From: Actinomyces respiraculi
GTDB lineage: Bacteria > Actinomycetota > Actinomycetes > Actinomycetales > Actinomycetaceae
Assembly (NCBI RefSeq): GCF_014595995.2
Contig: NZ_CP063989.1
Coordinates: 1,426,001-1,490,000 of the forward strand
Length of the DNA stretch: 64,000 bases
Reading direction: 5' to 3'
Part shown: piece by piece, positions 30,244 to 39,145 of the stretch
Layout: the number at the start of each line of letters is the position of its first letter
How positions within the stretch are numbered: position 1 is the first letter of the stretch
Position numbers and translations under genes: made by a program
Notes under the pieces: generated by a model
Databases searched by the model: none
The model's input: the letters and a program-made list of their open reading frames with translations, nothing else
Told to the model about the DNA's origin: nothing

Positions 30244-30816
30244 ATGACGCACCCGGAGCCCGCCGCCCGTCTCACCGTCCTCGCCGGTCCCACCGCCGTC
30301 GGCAAGGGGACGATCGTCACTGAGCTGCGCCGTCGCCACCCCGACCTCTTCGTCTCCGTCTCGGCCACCACCCGCAGCCCCCGGCCCGGTGAGGTCGACG
30401 GCGTGCACTACCTCTTCGTCAGCGAGGAGGACTTCGAGCGCATGATCGCCGAGGGCCGGATGCTCGAGTGGGCGCTCGTGCACGGTCGCCACCGCTACGG
30501 CACACCCCGGGGCCCGGTGGAGGCCGAGCTTGCCGCCGGGCGCCCCGCCCTGCTGGAGATCGACCTCGACGGCGCCCGGCAGGTGCGGCGCGCGATGCCG
30601 CAGGCGCACCTCGTCTTCGTCGCGCCGCCCCGCTGGGAGGACCTCGTCAGCCGTCTCGTCGGCCGGGGCACCGAGGACGAGGCCGAGAGGACCAGGCGCC
30701 TGGCCACGGCCCGCACGGAGATGGCCGCGGCCAACGAGTTCGACCACGTCATCGTCAACGACACCGTGGCGCGTGCCACGGACGAGCTCGAGGGCCTGCT
30801 CGGCCTCACAGGCTAA
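30244..30816 (+). CDS. gmk: Guanylate kinase
   Basis: This 190-residue kinase converts GMP to GDP. The P-loop GPTAVGKGT is at residues about 15-23; the GMP-binding SATTRSPRPGEVDGVHY and the ILEIDLDGARQV-type strand (here LLEIDLDGARQV) are intact. ATGs exist at 30232, 30235 and 30244. The last is preferred because homologues begin a few residues before LTVLAGP and because a CATGAT hexamer lies seven bases upstream in the leaderless pattern. rpoZ follows after a short gap. Confidence 0.95.
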   Translation: MTHPEPAARLTVLAGPTAVGKGTIVTELRRRHPDLFVSVSATTRSPRPGEVDGVHYLFVSEEDFERMIAEGRMLEWALVHGRHRYGTPRGPVEAELAAGRPALLEIDLDGARQVRRAMPQAHLVFVAPPRWEDLVSRLVGRGTEDEAERTRRLATARTEMAAANEFDHVIVNDTVARATDELEGLLGLTG

Positions 30817-30819
30817 ACT
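30814..30819 (+). promoter_or_regulatory. -10 element for rpoZ
   Basis: TAAACT overlaps the gmk stop codon region and would give a leader of about 55 bases before the rpoZ ATG. No good -35 is seen. Confidence 0.4.
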
Positions 30820-30879
30820 GTCCCGGTTACCGCACGGCCCGAGAAGGCCGGTCACGCGCTCAGAAAGCAGGTCACGCAC

Positions 30880-31278
30880 ATGCTCGGTACCTCCGCCCAG
30901 CCCGAGGGCATCACGAACCCGCCGATCGACGACCTCCTGGAGAAGGTCGACTCCAAGTACGGGCTCGTGGTGGAGGCTGCGAAGCGTGCCCGGCAGATCA
31001 ACAGCTACACCCAGCAGCTCGAGGACAACCACCTCGAGTTCTTCGGCCCCCTCGTGGAGGCCGAGACCGGCGAGAAGCCGCTGGGCATCGCCCTGCGCGA
31101 GATCGCCGAGGACAAGCTCGAGGTCATCCCCGGCGAGGTCGCCCGCGCCCGCCGCGCCGAGGCCGAGGAGGCCCGCCGGGCCGCCGAGGCGGACATGTTC
31201 TCCGACATCTCCCTCGACACCCCGCTGTCGATGGGTGAGGAGGGTTCGACCACCAGCCTGGACGACATCCAGTTCTGA
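30880..31278 (+). CDS. rpoZ: DNA-directed RNA polymerase omega subunit
   Basis: This 132-residue protein assists assembly of the beta-prime subunit. The core is [37 protein letters not shown] (residues 11-43) followed by [14 protein letters not shown]. It is longer than enterobacterial omega because of an acidic Ala/Glu-rich C-terminal tail (about 88-132). The ATG at 30880 has AGCAGG nine bases upstream. The gmk-rpoZ-coaBC-metK-priA order is conserved in actinobacteria. Confidence 0.95.
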   Translation: MLGTSAQPEGITNPPIDDLLEKVDSKYGLVVEAAKRARQINSYTQQLEDNHLEFFGPLVEAETGEKPLGIALREIAEDKLEVIPGEVARARRAEAEEARRAAEADMFSDISLDTPLSMGEEGSTTSLDDIQF

Positions 31279-31293
31279 AGACCCGGGCCCCTC

Positions 31294-32622
31294 GTGCACC
31301 AGCAGGTGAGTACGCGCGCCGCGTCCCCGACCGGGACGCGGCGCGTCGTCGTCGGCGTGGCCGGGTCCATCGCCGCCTACAAGGCGCCGACGGTGATCCG
31401 CCGCCTGCGTGAGGCCGGCTGCGAGGTCAAGGTGGTCGCCACCGAGGCCGCCCTGCGCTTCATCGGCGCCCCCGCCCTCGCCGCGGTGGCCGGGGGCCCG
31501 GTGTCCACCGGCGTCTTCGACGACCCCGCGGCGGTGGAGCATGTGGCCGTGGGGGAGTGGGCCGAGCTCGTCGTGGTGGCCCCCGCCTCCGCGGACCTGC
31601 TGGCCCGGGTCGCCGCTGGGCGCGCGGACGACCTCCTGACCGCCACGATCCTCACCACCACCGCGCCGGTGCTGCTCTGCCCGGCCATGCACACCCAGAT
31701 GTGGCTCAACCCGGCGACCGTCGAGAACGTCGCCACCCTGCGCCGGCGCGGCCTGGCCGTCCTCAACCCCGCCGACGGGCGCCTGACCGGCCAGGACAGC
31801 GGCACCGGGCGCCTGCCCGAGCCTGAGGTCATCGTCGCCGAGGCCCTGCGCGTCCTGGCTGAGGCTGACGCGCGTGAGGCTGCGGGCCGCGCCCTGGCCG
31901 GGCGCCACGTCGTCGTCTCCGCCGGGGGCACTCGCGAGCCCCTGGACCCGGTGCGCTTCCTTGGCAACCGTTCCTCCGGGCGTCAGGGCACCGCCGTCGC
32001 CCGCGCCGCCGCCGCCGAGGGCGCCCGGGTCACCCTCGTGGCCGCCAACCTCGACGGCGAGGTACTGCGCGACCTGCCGCCGACGGTGAGCGTCGTCGGC
32101 GTCGGCACCGCCCTGGAGCTTGAGGACGCGGTGCGCTCGACCTGCGTGGACGCCGACGCCGTCGTCATGGCGGCCGCCGTCGCCGACTACCGGCCGCGCA
32201 GCGTGCAGGGCGCCAAGATCAAGAAGCACGGCCTCGCCCCGGGCGAGGAGGGCAAGGCCACCGGCCCGGCACCCATCGAGCTTGTCGAGAACCCCGATGT
32301 CCTCGCCGGCCTGGTGAGCCGCCCGCCGCGCACCGATGGTCATCGCACCCTCGTCGTCGGCTTCGCTGCGGAGACGGGCGACGCCGACGGCGACGTCCTG
32401 GCCCACGGCGCCGCCAAGGCACGGCGCAAGGGCGCCGACCTGATGGCCGTCAACGCAGTCGGCCAGGATCTGGGTTTTGGTGACGTGCCCAACGCCGTTG
32501 TCGTGCTCGATGCCGACGGCGCCGAGGTGGCGCGTGCCCAGGGGGCGAAGGATGAGGTCGCCCGCGCCCTCGTGTCGCTGGTGGCCGAGCGCCTGGCGGC
32601 GACGTGCGCCGACGCACAGTGA
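31294..32622 (+). CDS. coaBC: Bifunctional phosphopantothenoylcysteine decarboxylase / phosphopantothenate-cysteine ligase
   Basis: This 442-residue enzyme carries out two steps of coenzyme A synthesis. The N-terminal FMN decarboxylase (about 17-190) has GVAGSIAAYKAPTVIRRL, VEHVAVGEWAELVVVAPASADLL and PAMHTQMW. The usual active-site cysteine loop reads GRLTGQDSGTGRLPEPE, without Cys, as in mycobacterial CoaBC. The C-terminal ligase (about 200-440) has SAGGTREPLDPVRFLGNRSSG, AAVADYRP and KIKK. The GTG at 31294 is uncertain; a GTG at 31306 is equally plausible, and neither has a clear ribosome binding site. Confidence 0.93.
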   Translation: MHQQVSTRAASPTGTRRVVVGVAGSIAAYKAPTVIRRLREAGCEVKVVATEAALRFIGAPALAAVAGGPVSTGVFDDPAAVEHVAVGEWAELVVVAPASADLLARVAAGRADDLLTATILTTTAPVLLCPAMHTQMWLNPATVENVATLRRRGLAVLNPADGRLTGQDSGTGRLPEPEVIVAEALRVLAEADAREAAGRALAGRHVVVSAGGTREPLDPVRFLGNRSSGRQGTAVARAAAAEGARVTLVAANLDGEVLRDLPPTVSVVGVGTALELEDAVRSTCVDADAVVMAAAVADYRPRSVQGAKIKKHGLAPGEEGKATGPAPIELVENPDVLAGLVSRPPRTDGHRTLVVGFAAETGDADGDVLAHGAAKARRKGADLMAVNAVGQDLGFGDVPNAVVVLDADGAEVARAQGAKDEVARALVSLVAERLAATCADAQ

Positions 32623-32662
32623 CGAGCGTGTTCGGGGCCCGATTCGTGTCCTGACACGCCGG

Positions 32663-32668
32663 TAGGCT
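32663..32668 (+). promoter_or_regulatory. -10 element placing metK transcript start at its GTG
   Basis: TAGGCT is followed by six bases and the metK GTG at 32675, again the leaderless layout; metK has no Shine-Dalgarno sequence. Confidence 0.45.
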
Positions 32669-32674
32669 GAGTTC

Positions 32675-33877
32675 GTGAACTCCTCCCTCCGTCTGTTTAC
32701 CTCCGAGTCCGTCACCGAGGGCCACCCGGACAAGATCTGCGACCGGATCTCCGACTCCATCCTTGACGCGATCCTCGTGCAGGACCCTGCCGCCCACGTT
32801 GCCGTCGAGACCCTCATGACCACCGGTCTTGTCCATGTCGCCGGAGAGGTCACGACGAGCGCCTACGTGGAGATCCCTCAGATCGTGCGCGACGAGATTG
32901 TGGCCATCGGCTACGACTCCTCCGATGTGTGCTTCGACGGCCGCTCCTGCGGCGTGTCCATCTCCATCGGCCAGCAGTCCCCGGACATCGCGGCCGGCGT
33001 GGACAAGGCTCTTGAGGTCCGCGGAGAGGGTGTCGGCCTCGACCCGCTCGACGTCCAGGGCGCCGGGGACCAGGGCCTGATGTTCGGCTACGCCTGCACG
33101 GAGACCAGCGAGCTCATGCCGCTGCCCATCCACCTGGCCCACCGCCTCGCCGAGCGCCTGACCGCCGTGCGCAAGCAGGGCGTCGTCGAGGGCCTGCGCC
33201 CCGACGGCAAGACCCAGGTCACCATCGGCTACGAGGGTGACCGCCCTGTGAGCCTGACGAATGTCGTCATCTCCACCCAGCACGACGAGGACCGCAGCCG
33301 CAGCTGGCTGACGGACGCCCTGACCCAGGAGGTCCTCGCCCCCGTGCTTGAGGTTGAGCAGGCCAAGGGACTCGACCTCAACGTCTCCGACGTCACGGTC
33401 CTCGTCAACCCCTCCGGACAGTTCATCATCGGTGGCCCGGCCGGGGACGCGGGCCTGACCGGCCGCAAGATCATCGTCGACACCTACGGGGGCATGGCCC
33501 GCCACGGCGGTGGTGCCTTCTCCGGCAAGGACCCCTCGAAGGTGGACCGTTCGGGCGCCTACGCGATGCGTTGGGTGGCCAAGAACGTCGTGGCCGCCGG
33601 CCTGGCCGAGCGCTGCGAGATCCAGGTCGCCTACGCCATTGGCTCGGCGCGCCCCGTGGGCCTGTACGTTGAGACCTTCGGTACCGAGACGGTCCCGGTG
33701 GCCAGGATCCAGGCCGCCGTGCAGGAGGTCTTCGACCTGCGCCCGGCTGCGATCATCCGCGACCTTGACCTGCTGCGGCCGATCTACCGCACGACCAGCG
33801 CCTATGGGCACTTCGGCCGTCCCGGATTCGCCTGGGAGGACACGAGCCGCGCAGCGGACCTGCGGGCCGCGGTCTAA
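32675..33877 (+). CDS. metK: S-adenosylmethionine synthetase
   Basis: This 400-residue enzyme makes S-adenosylmethionine from methionine and ATP. Signatures are [20 protein letters not shown] near residue 11, [12 protein letters not shown] near 128 and [19 protein letters not shown] near 274 (the last contains the phosphate-binding loop). Full length. It starts with GTG. No SAM riboswitch is seen in the short upstream gap, which instead carries a -10 element against the start codon. Confidence 0.97.
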   Translation: MNSSLRLFTSESVTEGHPDKICDRISDSILDAILVQDPAAHVAVETLMTTGLVHVAGEVTTSAYVEIPQIVRDEIVAIGYDSSDVCFDGRSCGVSISIGQQSPDIAAGVDKALEVRGEGVGLDPLDVQGAGDQGLMFGYACTETSELMPLPIHLAHRLAERLTAVRKQGVVEGLRPDGKTQVTIGYEGDRPVSLTNVVISTQHDEDRSRSWLTDALTQEVLAPVLEVEQAKGLDLNVSDVTVLVNPSGQFIIGGPAGDAGLTGRKIIVDTYGGMARHGGGAFSGKDPSKVDRSGAYAMRWVAKNVVAAGLAERCEIQVAYAIGSARPVGLYVETFGTETVPVARIQAAVQEVFDLRPAAIIRDLDLLRPIYRTTSAYGHFGRPGFAWEDTSRAADLRAAV

Positions 33878-33903
33878 TCACCCGATGAGCGGGAGGAGGA
33901 GCG

Positions 33904-35982
33904 ATGAGCGAGCACGGCCAGCAGGACGCGCTGCTCGTGGCCCCCGCCCCGGCCCAGCACCGTGTCACCGGTGACGGCGTTGCCAACCCCGTCGCCAGGG
34001 TGCTGCTGGACTCCGGTGTCCCGCACCTGGACCGCCTCTTCGACTACCTCGTCCCGCCCGAGCTCGACGTCGCAGCAGCCGAGGGCGTGCGCGTCGTCGT
34101 GCGCTTCGGCGGGCAGGAGGTGCACGGCTGGGTCTGGCAGCGCGCCGAGACAACCACCCACACCGGCCGTCTGGCCCCTGTGCGCCGCGTCGTCTCCGAC
34201 CTGCCGGTGGTGCCCGAGCGCACCCGCCGGCTCGTGGAGGCGGTTGCCGCCCGCACCGCGGGCACCCGCTCGGACGTCCTGCGCCTGGCCGTGCCCACCC
34301 GGCACGCCACCACCGAGCGCGCTGTGCGCTCAGCACACACAGAACACACAGAACACACAGGGCACCCGCACCGGCCCTCCCGCCCCGAGGCCCGCCCCAC
34401 CGGCTGGGGCGCCTACACCGGCGGCGCCGAGCTGCTGGACGCCATCAGCGACGGGCACGCGCCCCGGACGGTCCTGACCGCCCTGCCCGGGCGTGAAGGT
34501 GTCCTTGAGGACTGGGAGAGCCTGCTCGCCCAGGCCGTGCAGGCCAGCCTGTCCGGTGGCCGCGGCGCCCTCATCGCCGTCGCCACCACCGCCCAGGCCG
34601 AGCTGCTGGCCGAGCGGCTCAGCGCCGCCCTCGACGGCGAGGAGGTGCTCGTCCTCAGCGCCGAGCACGGGCCGGCGCGCCGCTACCGCGTCTTCACCCG
34701 GCTCCTGCTGGGCCACGCCCGCGTCGTCGTCGGCACCCGCGCCGTCGCCTTCGCCCCCGTGATGGACCTGGGCCTGGCCGTCATCTGGGACGACGGCGAC
34801 GACCGCCTCGACGAGCCCCGCGCCCCCTACGTCCATGCCCGCACCGTCCTGGCCCTGCGCAGCGGGCTCGAGCACTGCGCCCTGCTCATCGCCTCGCGCA
34901 CGCGCAGCGTCGAGGCCCAGTCCTACGTGCTGCAGGGGTGGGCCCGCGACCTTGAGGCCCCGCGCCCCCTCATCCGCGCCACCGTGCCCCGCATCGAGGT
35001 TCCCGGTGACAGCGAGCTCGACCGCGAGGGCGCCGGCGGCCGCGCCCGCATCCCCTCCCTGGCGCACCGCGCGCTGCGCCAGGCCCTGGACCGCGGCCCC
35101 GTCCTCGTCCAGGTCGCCCGCTCCGGCTACGCCCCCGTCGTCGTGTGCGCCACGTGCCGCGCCGTGGCCCGCTGCCGCGCCTGCTCCGGCCCACTGTCGA
35201 TGGGTCGGAGCGGCGAGGCGTCCTGCCGCTGGTGCGGGCGCTCCGGGGCCGGGTGGGCGTGCCCCCACTGCGGCGGTGAGCAGCTGCGTATGGCCGGTTC
35301 GGGCTCCGTGCGCACGGGGGATGAGCTCGGGCGTGCCTTCCCGGGTGTGCCCGTCGTCGTCTCCGGCACCCGCGCCGACCACGGCGTCGTCGCCACGGTG
35401 GACCGCAGGCCCCGGCTCGTCGTGGCCACCCCCGGTGCCGAGCCCGTCGCCGAGGGCGGCTACACGGCCGTCCTCCTGCTCGACGGTGCCGTGCTGTCGG
35501 CGCGTCCCGAGCTCGGGGCCTCCAGCGAGGCCCTGCGCCGGTGGGCCAATGCCGCCACCCTCGCCCGCCAGGACGCCCGGGTCATCCTCCTGGGCTCCCC
35601 GGACCTGGCCGTCTCCCAGGCCCTCGTGCGCTGGAACCACGCAGGTTTCGCAGCCGATGAGCTGCGTGAACGCCTCGAGCTCGAGCTGCCGCCCGCCGTG
35701 CGCTGCGCCCGCCTCGACGGCCCCCTACCGGCGGTTGAGGCCTACCTCGCGGCGGCCAAGGCCCGGGGCTGGGACGTGCTCGGGCCGGTCCGCGCCCCCG
35801 AACCGGCGGCGCAGCCCACGAGGGCAGGCGCGCCGGCCCCCGAGCGTGTGCGCGCCCTCGTCCGGGTGCCGCTCGCCCAGGGCCGCGAGCTGGCCGAGGC
35901 GCTGCGGCTGCAGGCGCGCGAACGCTCCGTGCACCGCGAGGACCCGGTGCGCATCGAGCTTGACCCGACGGTGCTGTGGTAG
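33904..35982 (+). CDS. priA: Primosomal protein PriA, ATPase-deficient actinobacterial form
   Basis: This 692-residue protein matches PriA, which reloads the replisome at collapsed forks. The N-terminal DNA-binding domain (RVLLDSGVPHLDRLFDYLVPPEL, about 32-54) and the zinc module with eight cysteines (from CATCRAVARCRAC to WACPHCGG, about 415-460) are clear. The helicase motifs are lost: the P-loop position reads TALPGREGVLE and the DEEH position reads WDDGDD. This is the known state of actinobacterial PriA, annotated as probable primosomal protein, so it should bind DNA and partners but not unwind DNA. The ATG at 33904 has GGAGGAGG upstream. An in-frame 9-base repeat is noted separately. Confidence 0.92.
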   Translation: MSEHGQQDALLVAPAPAQHRVTGDGVANPVARVLLDSGVPHLDRLFDYLVPPELDVAAAEGVRVVVRFGGQEVHGWVWQRAETTTHTGRLAPVRRVVSDLPVVPERTRRLVEAVAARTAGTRSDVLRLAVPTRHATTERAVRSAHTEHTEHTGHPHRPSRPEARPTGWGAYTGGAELLDAISDGHAPRTVLTALPGREGVLEDWESLLAQAVQASLSGGRGALIAVATTAQAELLAERLSAALDGEEVLVLSAEHGPARRYRVFTRLLLGHARVVVGTRAVAFAPVMDLGLAVIWDDGDDRLDEPRAPYVHARTVLALRSGLEHCALLIASRTRSVEAQSYVLQGWARDLEAPRPLIRATVPRIEVPGDSELDREGAGGRARIPSLAHRALRQALDRGPVLVQVARSGYAPVVVCATCRAVARCRACSGPLSMGRSGEASCRWCGRSGAGWACPHCGGEQLRMAGSGSVRTGDELGRAFPGVPVVVSGTRADHGVVATVDRRPRLVVATPGAEPVAEGGYTAVLLLDGAVLSARPELGASSEALRRWANAATLARQDARVILLGSPDLAVSQALVRWNHAGFAADELRERLELELPPAVRCARLDGPLPAVEAYLAAAKARGWDVLGPVRAPEPAAQPTRAGAPAPERVRALVRVPLAQGRELAEALRLQARERSVHREDPVRIELDPTVLW
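34336..34362 (+). repeat. Three tandem 9-base units inside priA
   Basis: CACACAGAA occurs twice, then CACACAGGG. The units encode HTE-HTE-HTG in a linker between the DNA-binding and helicase-like parts of PriA. In-frame gain or loss would be tolerated, so the length may vary between strains. Confidence 0.7.
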
Positions 35983-36031
35983 GCGCGCCGGTAGCATGAG
36001 CGCCAGGCGCCACCGAGCGTGAGGAGAGGAC

Positions 36032-36676
36032 GTGGAGCGCACCAGCACCCCCGCCATCGACGCCGTCATCCTCGACTGGGGCAACGTCCTGCACCGCTGG
36101 CAGGCGCACCGGGCCGTCGAGGGCCGCATCGATCCTGCCGTGTGGGAGGAGATGACCGCCTCCGGTGAGTTCACCCGGTGGAACCTGCGGTGGGACGCCG
36201 GCGCCACCCGTGAGGAGGTCCTGGACGCCCTCGCCGCCGAGCAGCCGACGCGCCCCGACAAGGTCGAGGTCATGCGCACCTACTGGGACCACTTCGAGGA
36301 CACCCTCACCGAGCCCATCCCCGGCACCGCGCCCCTTGTCAGGACGCTGCTGGACGCCGGCACCGGCGTGTACTGCCTGACGAACTTCAACCACCTGCTC
36401 TGGCGCCACGGGCAGGGACGCGTGCCCGAGCTCGCCCGCTTCGACGGCATCGTCGTCTCCGGCCGGGAACGCCTGGTCAAGCCCGGCGCCCGCATCTACC
36501 GCCTCCTGCTCGAGCGCTACGGGCTGACCGCCGAGCGCACCCTCTTCGTCGATGACTCCGCCGCCAATGTCGCCGGGGCCCGGGCCGTGGGCCTCGTCAC
36601 CCACCACTTCACCACCGCCGCCGCGTTGCACGAGGACTTGGCCGCACGGGGCCTGCTGCCCGCCGCCCTAGACTGA
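36032..36676 (+). CDS. HAD-superfamily hydrolase (YihX/haloacid dehalogenase-like)
   Basis: This 214-residue hydrolase has motif I ILDWGNVLHRW (nucleophile Asp near residue 14), motif II CLTNFN near residue 114, the motif III lysine in RERLVKPGARIY, and motif IV LFVDDSAANVAGAR near residue 171. The second motif-I acid is Gly, as in YihX and epoxide-hydrolase-like HADs. These are cytosolic phosphatases for sugar phosphates or nucleotides, or dehalogenases; the substrate is unknown. The GTG at 36032 follows GAGGAGAGG. The fmt promoter overlaps its last codons. Confidence 0.85.
   Translation: MERTSTPAIDAVILDWGNVLHRWQAHRAVEGRIDPAVWEEMTASGEFTRWNLRWDAGATREEVLDALAAEQPTRPDKVEVMRTYWDHFEDTLTEPIPGTAPLVRTLLDAGTGVYCLTNFNHLLWRHGQGRVPELARFDGIVVSGRERLVKPGARIYRLLLERYGLTAERTLFVDDSAANVAGARAVGLVTHHFTTAAALHEDLAARGLLPAALD
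36669..36674 (+). promoter_or_regulatory. -10 element placing fmt transcript start at its ATG
   Basis: TAGACT lies in the final codons of the HAD gene, seven bases before the fmt ATG at 36682. No Shine-Dalgarno sequence is present, so a leaderless fmt mRNA is likely. Confidence 0.45.
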
Positions 36677-36681
36677 GACCC

Positions 36682-37647
36682 ATGCGTGTTCTCTTCGCGG
36701 GCACCCCCGAGGTCGCCCTGCCTGTGCTGCGTGCCCTCATGGACCACGAGGAGCACGACGTCGTCGGGGTCCTCACCCGGGCCGACGCCCGCCGCGGCCG
36801 CGGACGCACGCTGCACCCCTCACCCGTCGCCGCCCTCGCCCGCGAGGCAGGCCTCGACGTGCGCACCCCCACCACCCTCAAGGACGAGGACACCCAGGCC
36901 TGGGTGCGCGGCCTGGACGCGGATGTTGCCGTCGTCGTCGCCTACGGCAGGCTCGTGCCCCCCGACCTGCTCGACGTGCCCACCCACGGCTGGCTCAACC
37001 TCCACTTCTCCCTCCTGCCCGCCTGGCGCGGCGCCGCCCCCGTGCAACGCGCCCTCATGGCCGGGGACCGGGTGACGGGTGCGAGCGTCTTCCGCCTCGA
37101 GGCGGGCTTGGACACCGGACCCGTCTACGCCACGCGCACCGAGCCCGTGGGGGCGCGCGACACAGCCGGTGACCTCCTTGAGCGCCTCGCCGCCGACGGC
37201 GCCCCCCTCGTCCTCGATGTGCTCGATGCCCTGGCCCGCGGCACCGCCGTCGCCACCGCGCAGCCGGGGACGGGCGTGAGCCTCGCCCCTGTGCTCAGCC
37301 CCCGGGACGGCGACGTCGACTGGAGCCGCCCGGCCGAGCAGATCGACCACCAGGTCCGGGGCGTCACCCCCGCCCCCGGCGCCCGCACCACCTACCTCGG
37401 GCAGACCCTGCGCCTGGGCCCGCTCTCCATCGCCGACGACGCCGCCCCCACGTCCCTGGCGCCCGGCGAGCTGTACGTGACGAAGCGGGATGTCCTCGTG
37501 GGCAGCGGCACCATCCCCCTGAGACTGGGGCGGGTGGCGCCGGCAGGCAGGAGCTGGATGGAGGCCGAGGCCTGGGCCCGCGGTGCGCGCCCCGCGCCCG
37601 GCACCCGCCTCGACCGCCTCGACACTGACGGGCAGGAGCGCGCATGA
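36682..37647 (+). CDS. fmt: Methionyl-tRNA formyltransferase
   Basis: This 321-residue enzyme formylates initiator Met-tRNA using 10-formyltetrahydrofolate. It begins VLFAGTPEVALPVLRAL; the catalytic region reads GWLNLHFSLLPAWRGAAPVQRAL (about 104-126), with Asn and His in place, and DTGPVYA follows. The C-terminal OB-like domain is present. It is coupled to rsmB by a four-base overlap. def, often next to fmt, is not here. Confidence 0.96.
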   Translation: MRVLFAGTPEVALPVLRALMDHEEHDVVGVLTRADARRGRGRTLHPSPVAALAREAGLDVRTPTTLKDEDTQAWVRGLDADVAVVVAYGRLVPPDLLDVPTHGWLNLHFSLLPAWRGAAPVQRALMAGDRVTGASVFRLEAGLDTGPVYATRTEPVGARDTAGDLLERLAADGAPLVLDVLDALARGTAVATAQPGTGVSLAPVLSPRDGDVDWSRPAEQIDHQVRGVTPAPGARTTYLGQTLRLGPLSIADDAAPTSLAPGELYVTKRDVLVGSGTIPLRLGRVAPAGRSWMEAEAWARGARPAPGTRLDRLDTDGQERA

Positions 37648-39101
37648 GCGACCACAAGGGCGCACGAGGAGGCCGCGGCTCGGGGTCGCGCCGGCGCGAG
37701 GCGGACCCGGCGCGCCAGGTGAGTCTGGAGGTGCTCAGGCGGGTGCGTGAGGACGGCGCCTACGCCAACCTCGTCCTGCCCTCGCTGCTCGACCAGGCTC
37801 ATCTCAGCCGCCGCGACGCCGGCTTCGCCACGGCCCTGACCTACGGGACCCTGCGCTTGCAGGGCCGCTACGACGCCATCATCTCGCGCTGTGTGGACCG
37901 CCCGCTGGGCCGGATCGACGGCGTGGTCCTCGATGTTCTGCGCCTGGGCGCCCACCAGCTGCTCGGTATGCGCGTGGCCACCCACGGCGCCGTCGACGCC
38001 ACCGTCAACCTCGCCACCCACGCCGCCGGGCGGGGCGCCGCCGGGTTCGTCAACGCCGTGCTGCGGCGCGTGGCGGGCAAGGACCTGGACGCCTGGCTTC
38101 AGGAGATCGACGCCGATGCCCCCGACGCTCTGACCTCCCTGTCGCTTACCGAGTCCCACCCCCTGTGGGTCACCAAGGCGATGCGCCAGGCCCTCAAGGC
38201 CCACGGGCGCGAGGAGGACGAGCTCGCCGCCCTGCTCGCCGCGGACAACACCGACCCGGCCGTCGTCCTGTGCGCCCGCCCCGGCCTCATCACCCCCGAG
38301 CAGCTGGCCCGGCAGGTCGAGGCCGCCACCCGCACCGAGCCCCGTCCCGGTGACCTGAGCCCCTGCGCCCTTGTGATGGACGGAGGAGACCCCGGCCGCA
38401 TTGATGCCGTGCGCCGCTCACGCGCGGGCGTGGAGGACGAGGGCTCCCAGCTCGTCGCCCTCCTGTTGTCCGAGGCCCCCCTTGAGGGCCGCGACGAGCG
38501 CTGGCTCGACCTGTGCGCCGGCCCCGGCGGCAAGGCGGCGCTGCTGGCCGCCCGCGCCGCTCAGCGCGGTGCCCGCCTGGTTGCCAACGAGGTCAGCGCG
38601 CACCGTGCCGAACTCGTGCGCTCGGCCGTGCGCGACGTGCCCGAGGGCGTGGTCGAGGTCCGCTGCGAGGATGGGCGCGACTACGGCGTGGCCGAGCCGG
38701 GCTGCTACGACCGCGTGCTCGTCGACGCCCCCTGCTCGGGACTCGGCTCCCTGCGGCGCCGCCCCGAGGCCCGCTGGCGCCGCGAGCCGAAGGACGTCAC
38801 CGAGCTGGCCGACGTCCAGCGCGAGCTGCTCACCAGCGCCCTGACGGCGGTGCGCACCGGGGGAGTGGTCGCCTACGTCACCTGCTCACCGCACCTGATG
38901 GAGACCCGCCTGGTGGTCCAGGACGTCATGAGGCGCCTGGCCCGTTACGGCCACGAGGTCGAGATCCTGCACGCCGGCGATGTCGCCACCCGCGTGGCAC
39001 CCGTGCCCCCGGCCGGGGCGGCTGACGAGATGCTTCAGCTGTGGCCGCACCTGGACCGTGCGGATGCCATGTTCTGCACGCTGTTGCGGCGGGTCTCCTG
39101 A
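37644..39101 (+). CDS. rsmB: 16S rRNA cytosine-967 methyltransferase RsmB
   Basis: This 485-residue methyltransferase has an N-terminal NusB-like RNA-binding domain (about 20-170) and a C-terminal SAM domain. The SAM loop LDLCAGPGGKAALLAARA is near residues 288-305, the first cysteine motif is DAPCSGLGSLRRRPE and the catalytic one is YVTCSPH near residue 411. It overlaps fmt by four bases. The fmt-rsmB-rpe order is typical of actinobacteria. Confidence 0.95.
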   Translation: MSDHKGARGGRGSGSRRREADPARQVSLEVLRRVREDGAYANLVLPSLLDQAHLSRRDAGFATALTYGTLRLQGRYDAIISRCVDRPLGRIDGVVLDVLRLGAHQLLGMRVATHGAVDATVNLATHAAGRGAAGFVNAVLRRVAGKDLDAWLQEIDADAPDALTSLSLTESHPLWVTKAMRQALKAHGREEDELAALLAADNTDPAVVLCARPGLITPEQLARQVEAATRTEPRPGDLSPCALVMDGGDPGRIDAVRRSRAGVEDEGSQLVALLLSEAPLEGRDERWLDLCAGPGGKAALLAARAAQRGARLVANEVSAHRAELVRSAVRDVPEGVVEVRCEDGRDYGVAEPGCYDRVLVDAPCSGLGSLRRRPEARWRREPKDVTELADVQRELLTSALTAVRTGGVVAYVTCSPHLMETRLVVQDVMRRLARYGHEVEILHAGDVATRVAPVPPAGAADEMLQLWPHLDRADAMFCTLLRRVS

Positions 39102-39145
39102 CCGATGAGTGCCCGCCCGTTCGTCCCGTTCATGAAGGAGCCCCG

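Noticed and set aside
32623..32674. SAM riboswitch before metK
   Set aside because: The gap is about 50 bases and carries a -10 element next to the start; no room for a riboswitch.
29992..32853. Long minus-strand frame across gmk, rpoZ and coaBC
   Set aside because: It runs over three well-supported plus-strand genes and has no recognisable motif.
34334..34362. CA-rich tandem repeat considered as a CRISPR or phase-variation tract
   Set aside because: Only three 9-base units, no spacers, and units are multiples of three, so the frame cannot switch.
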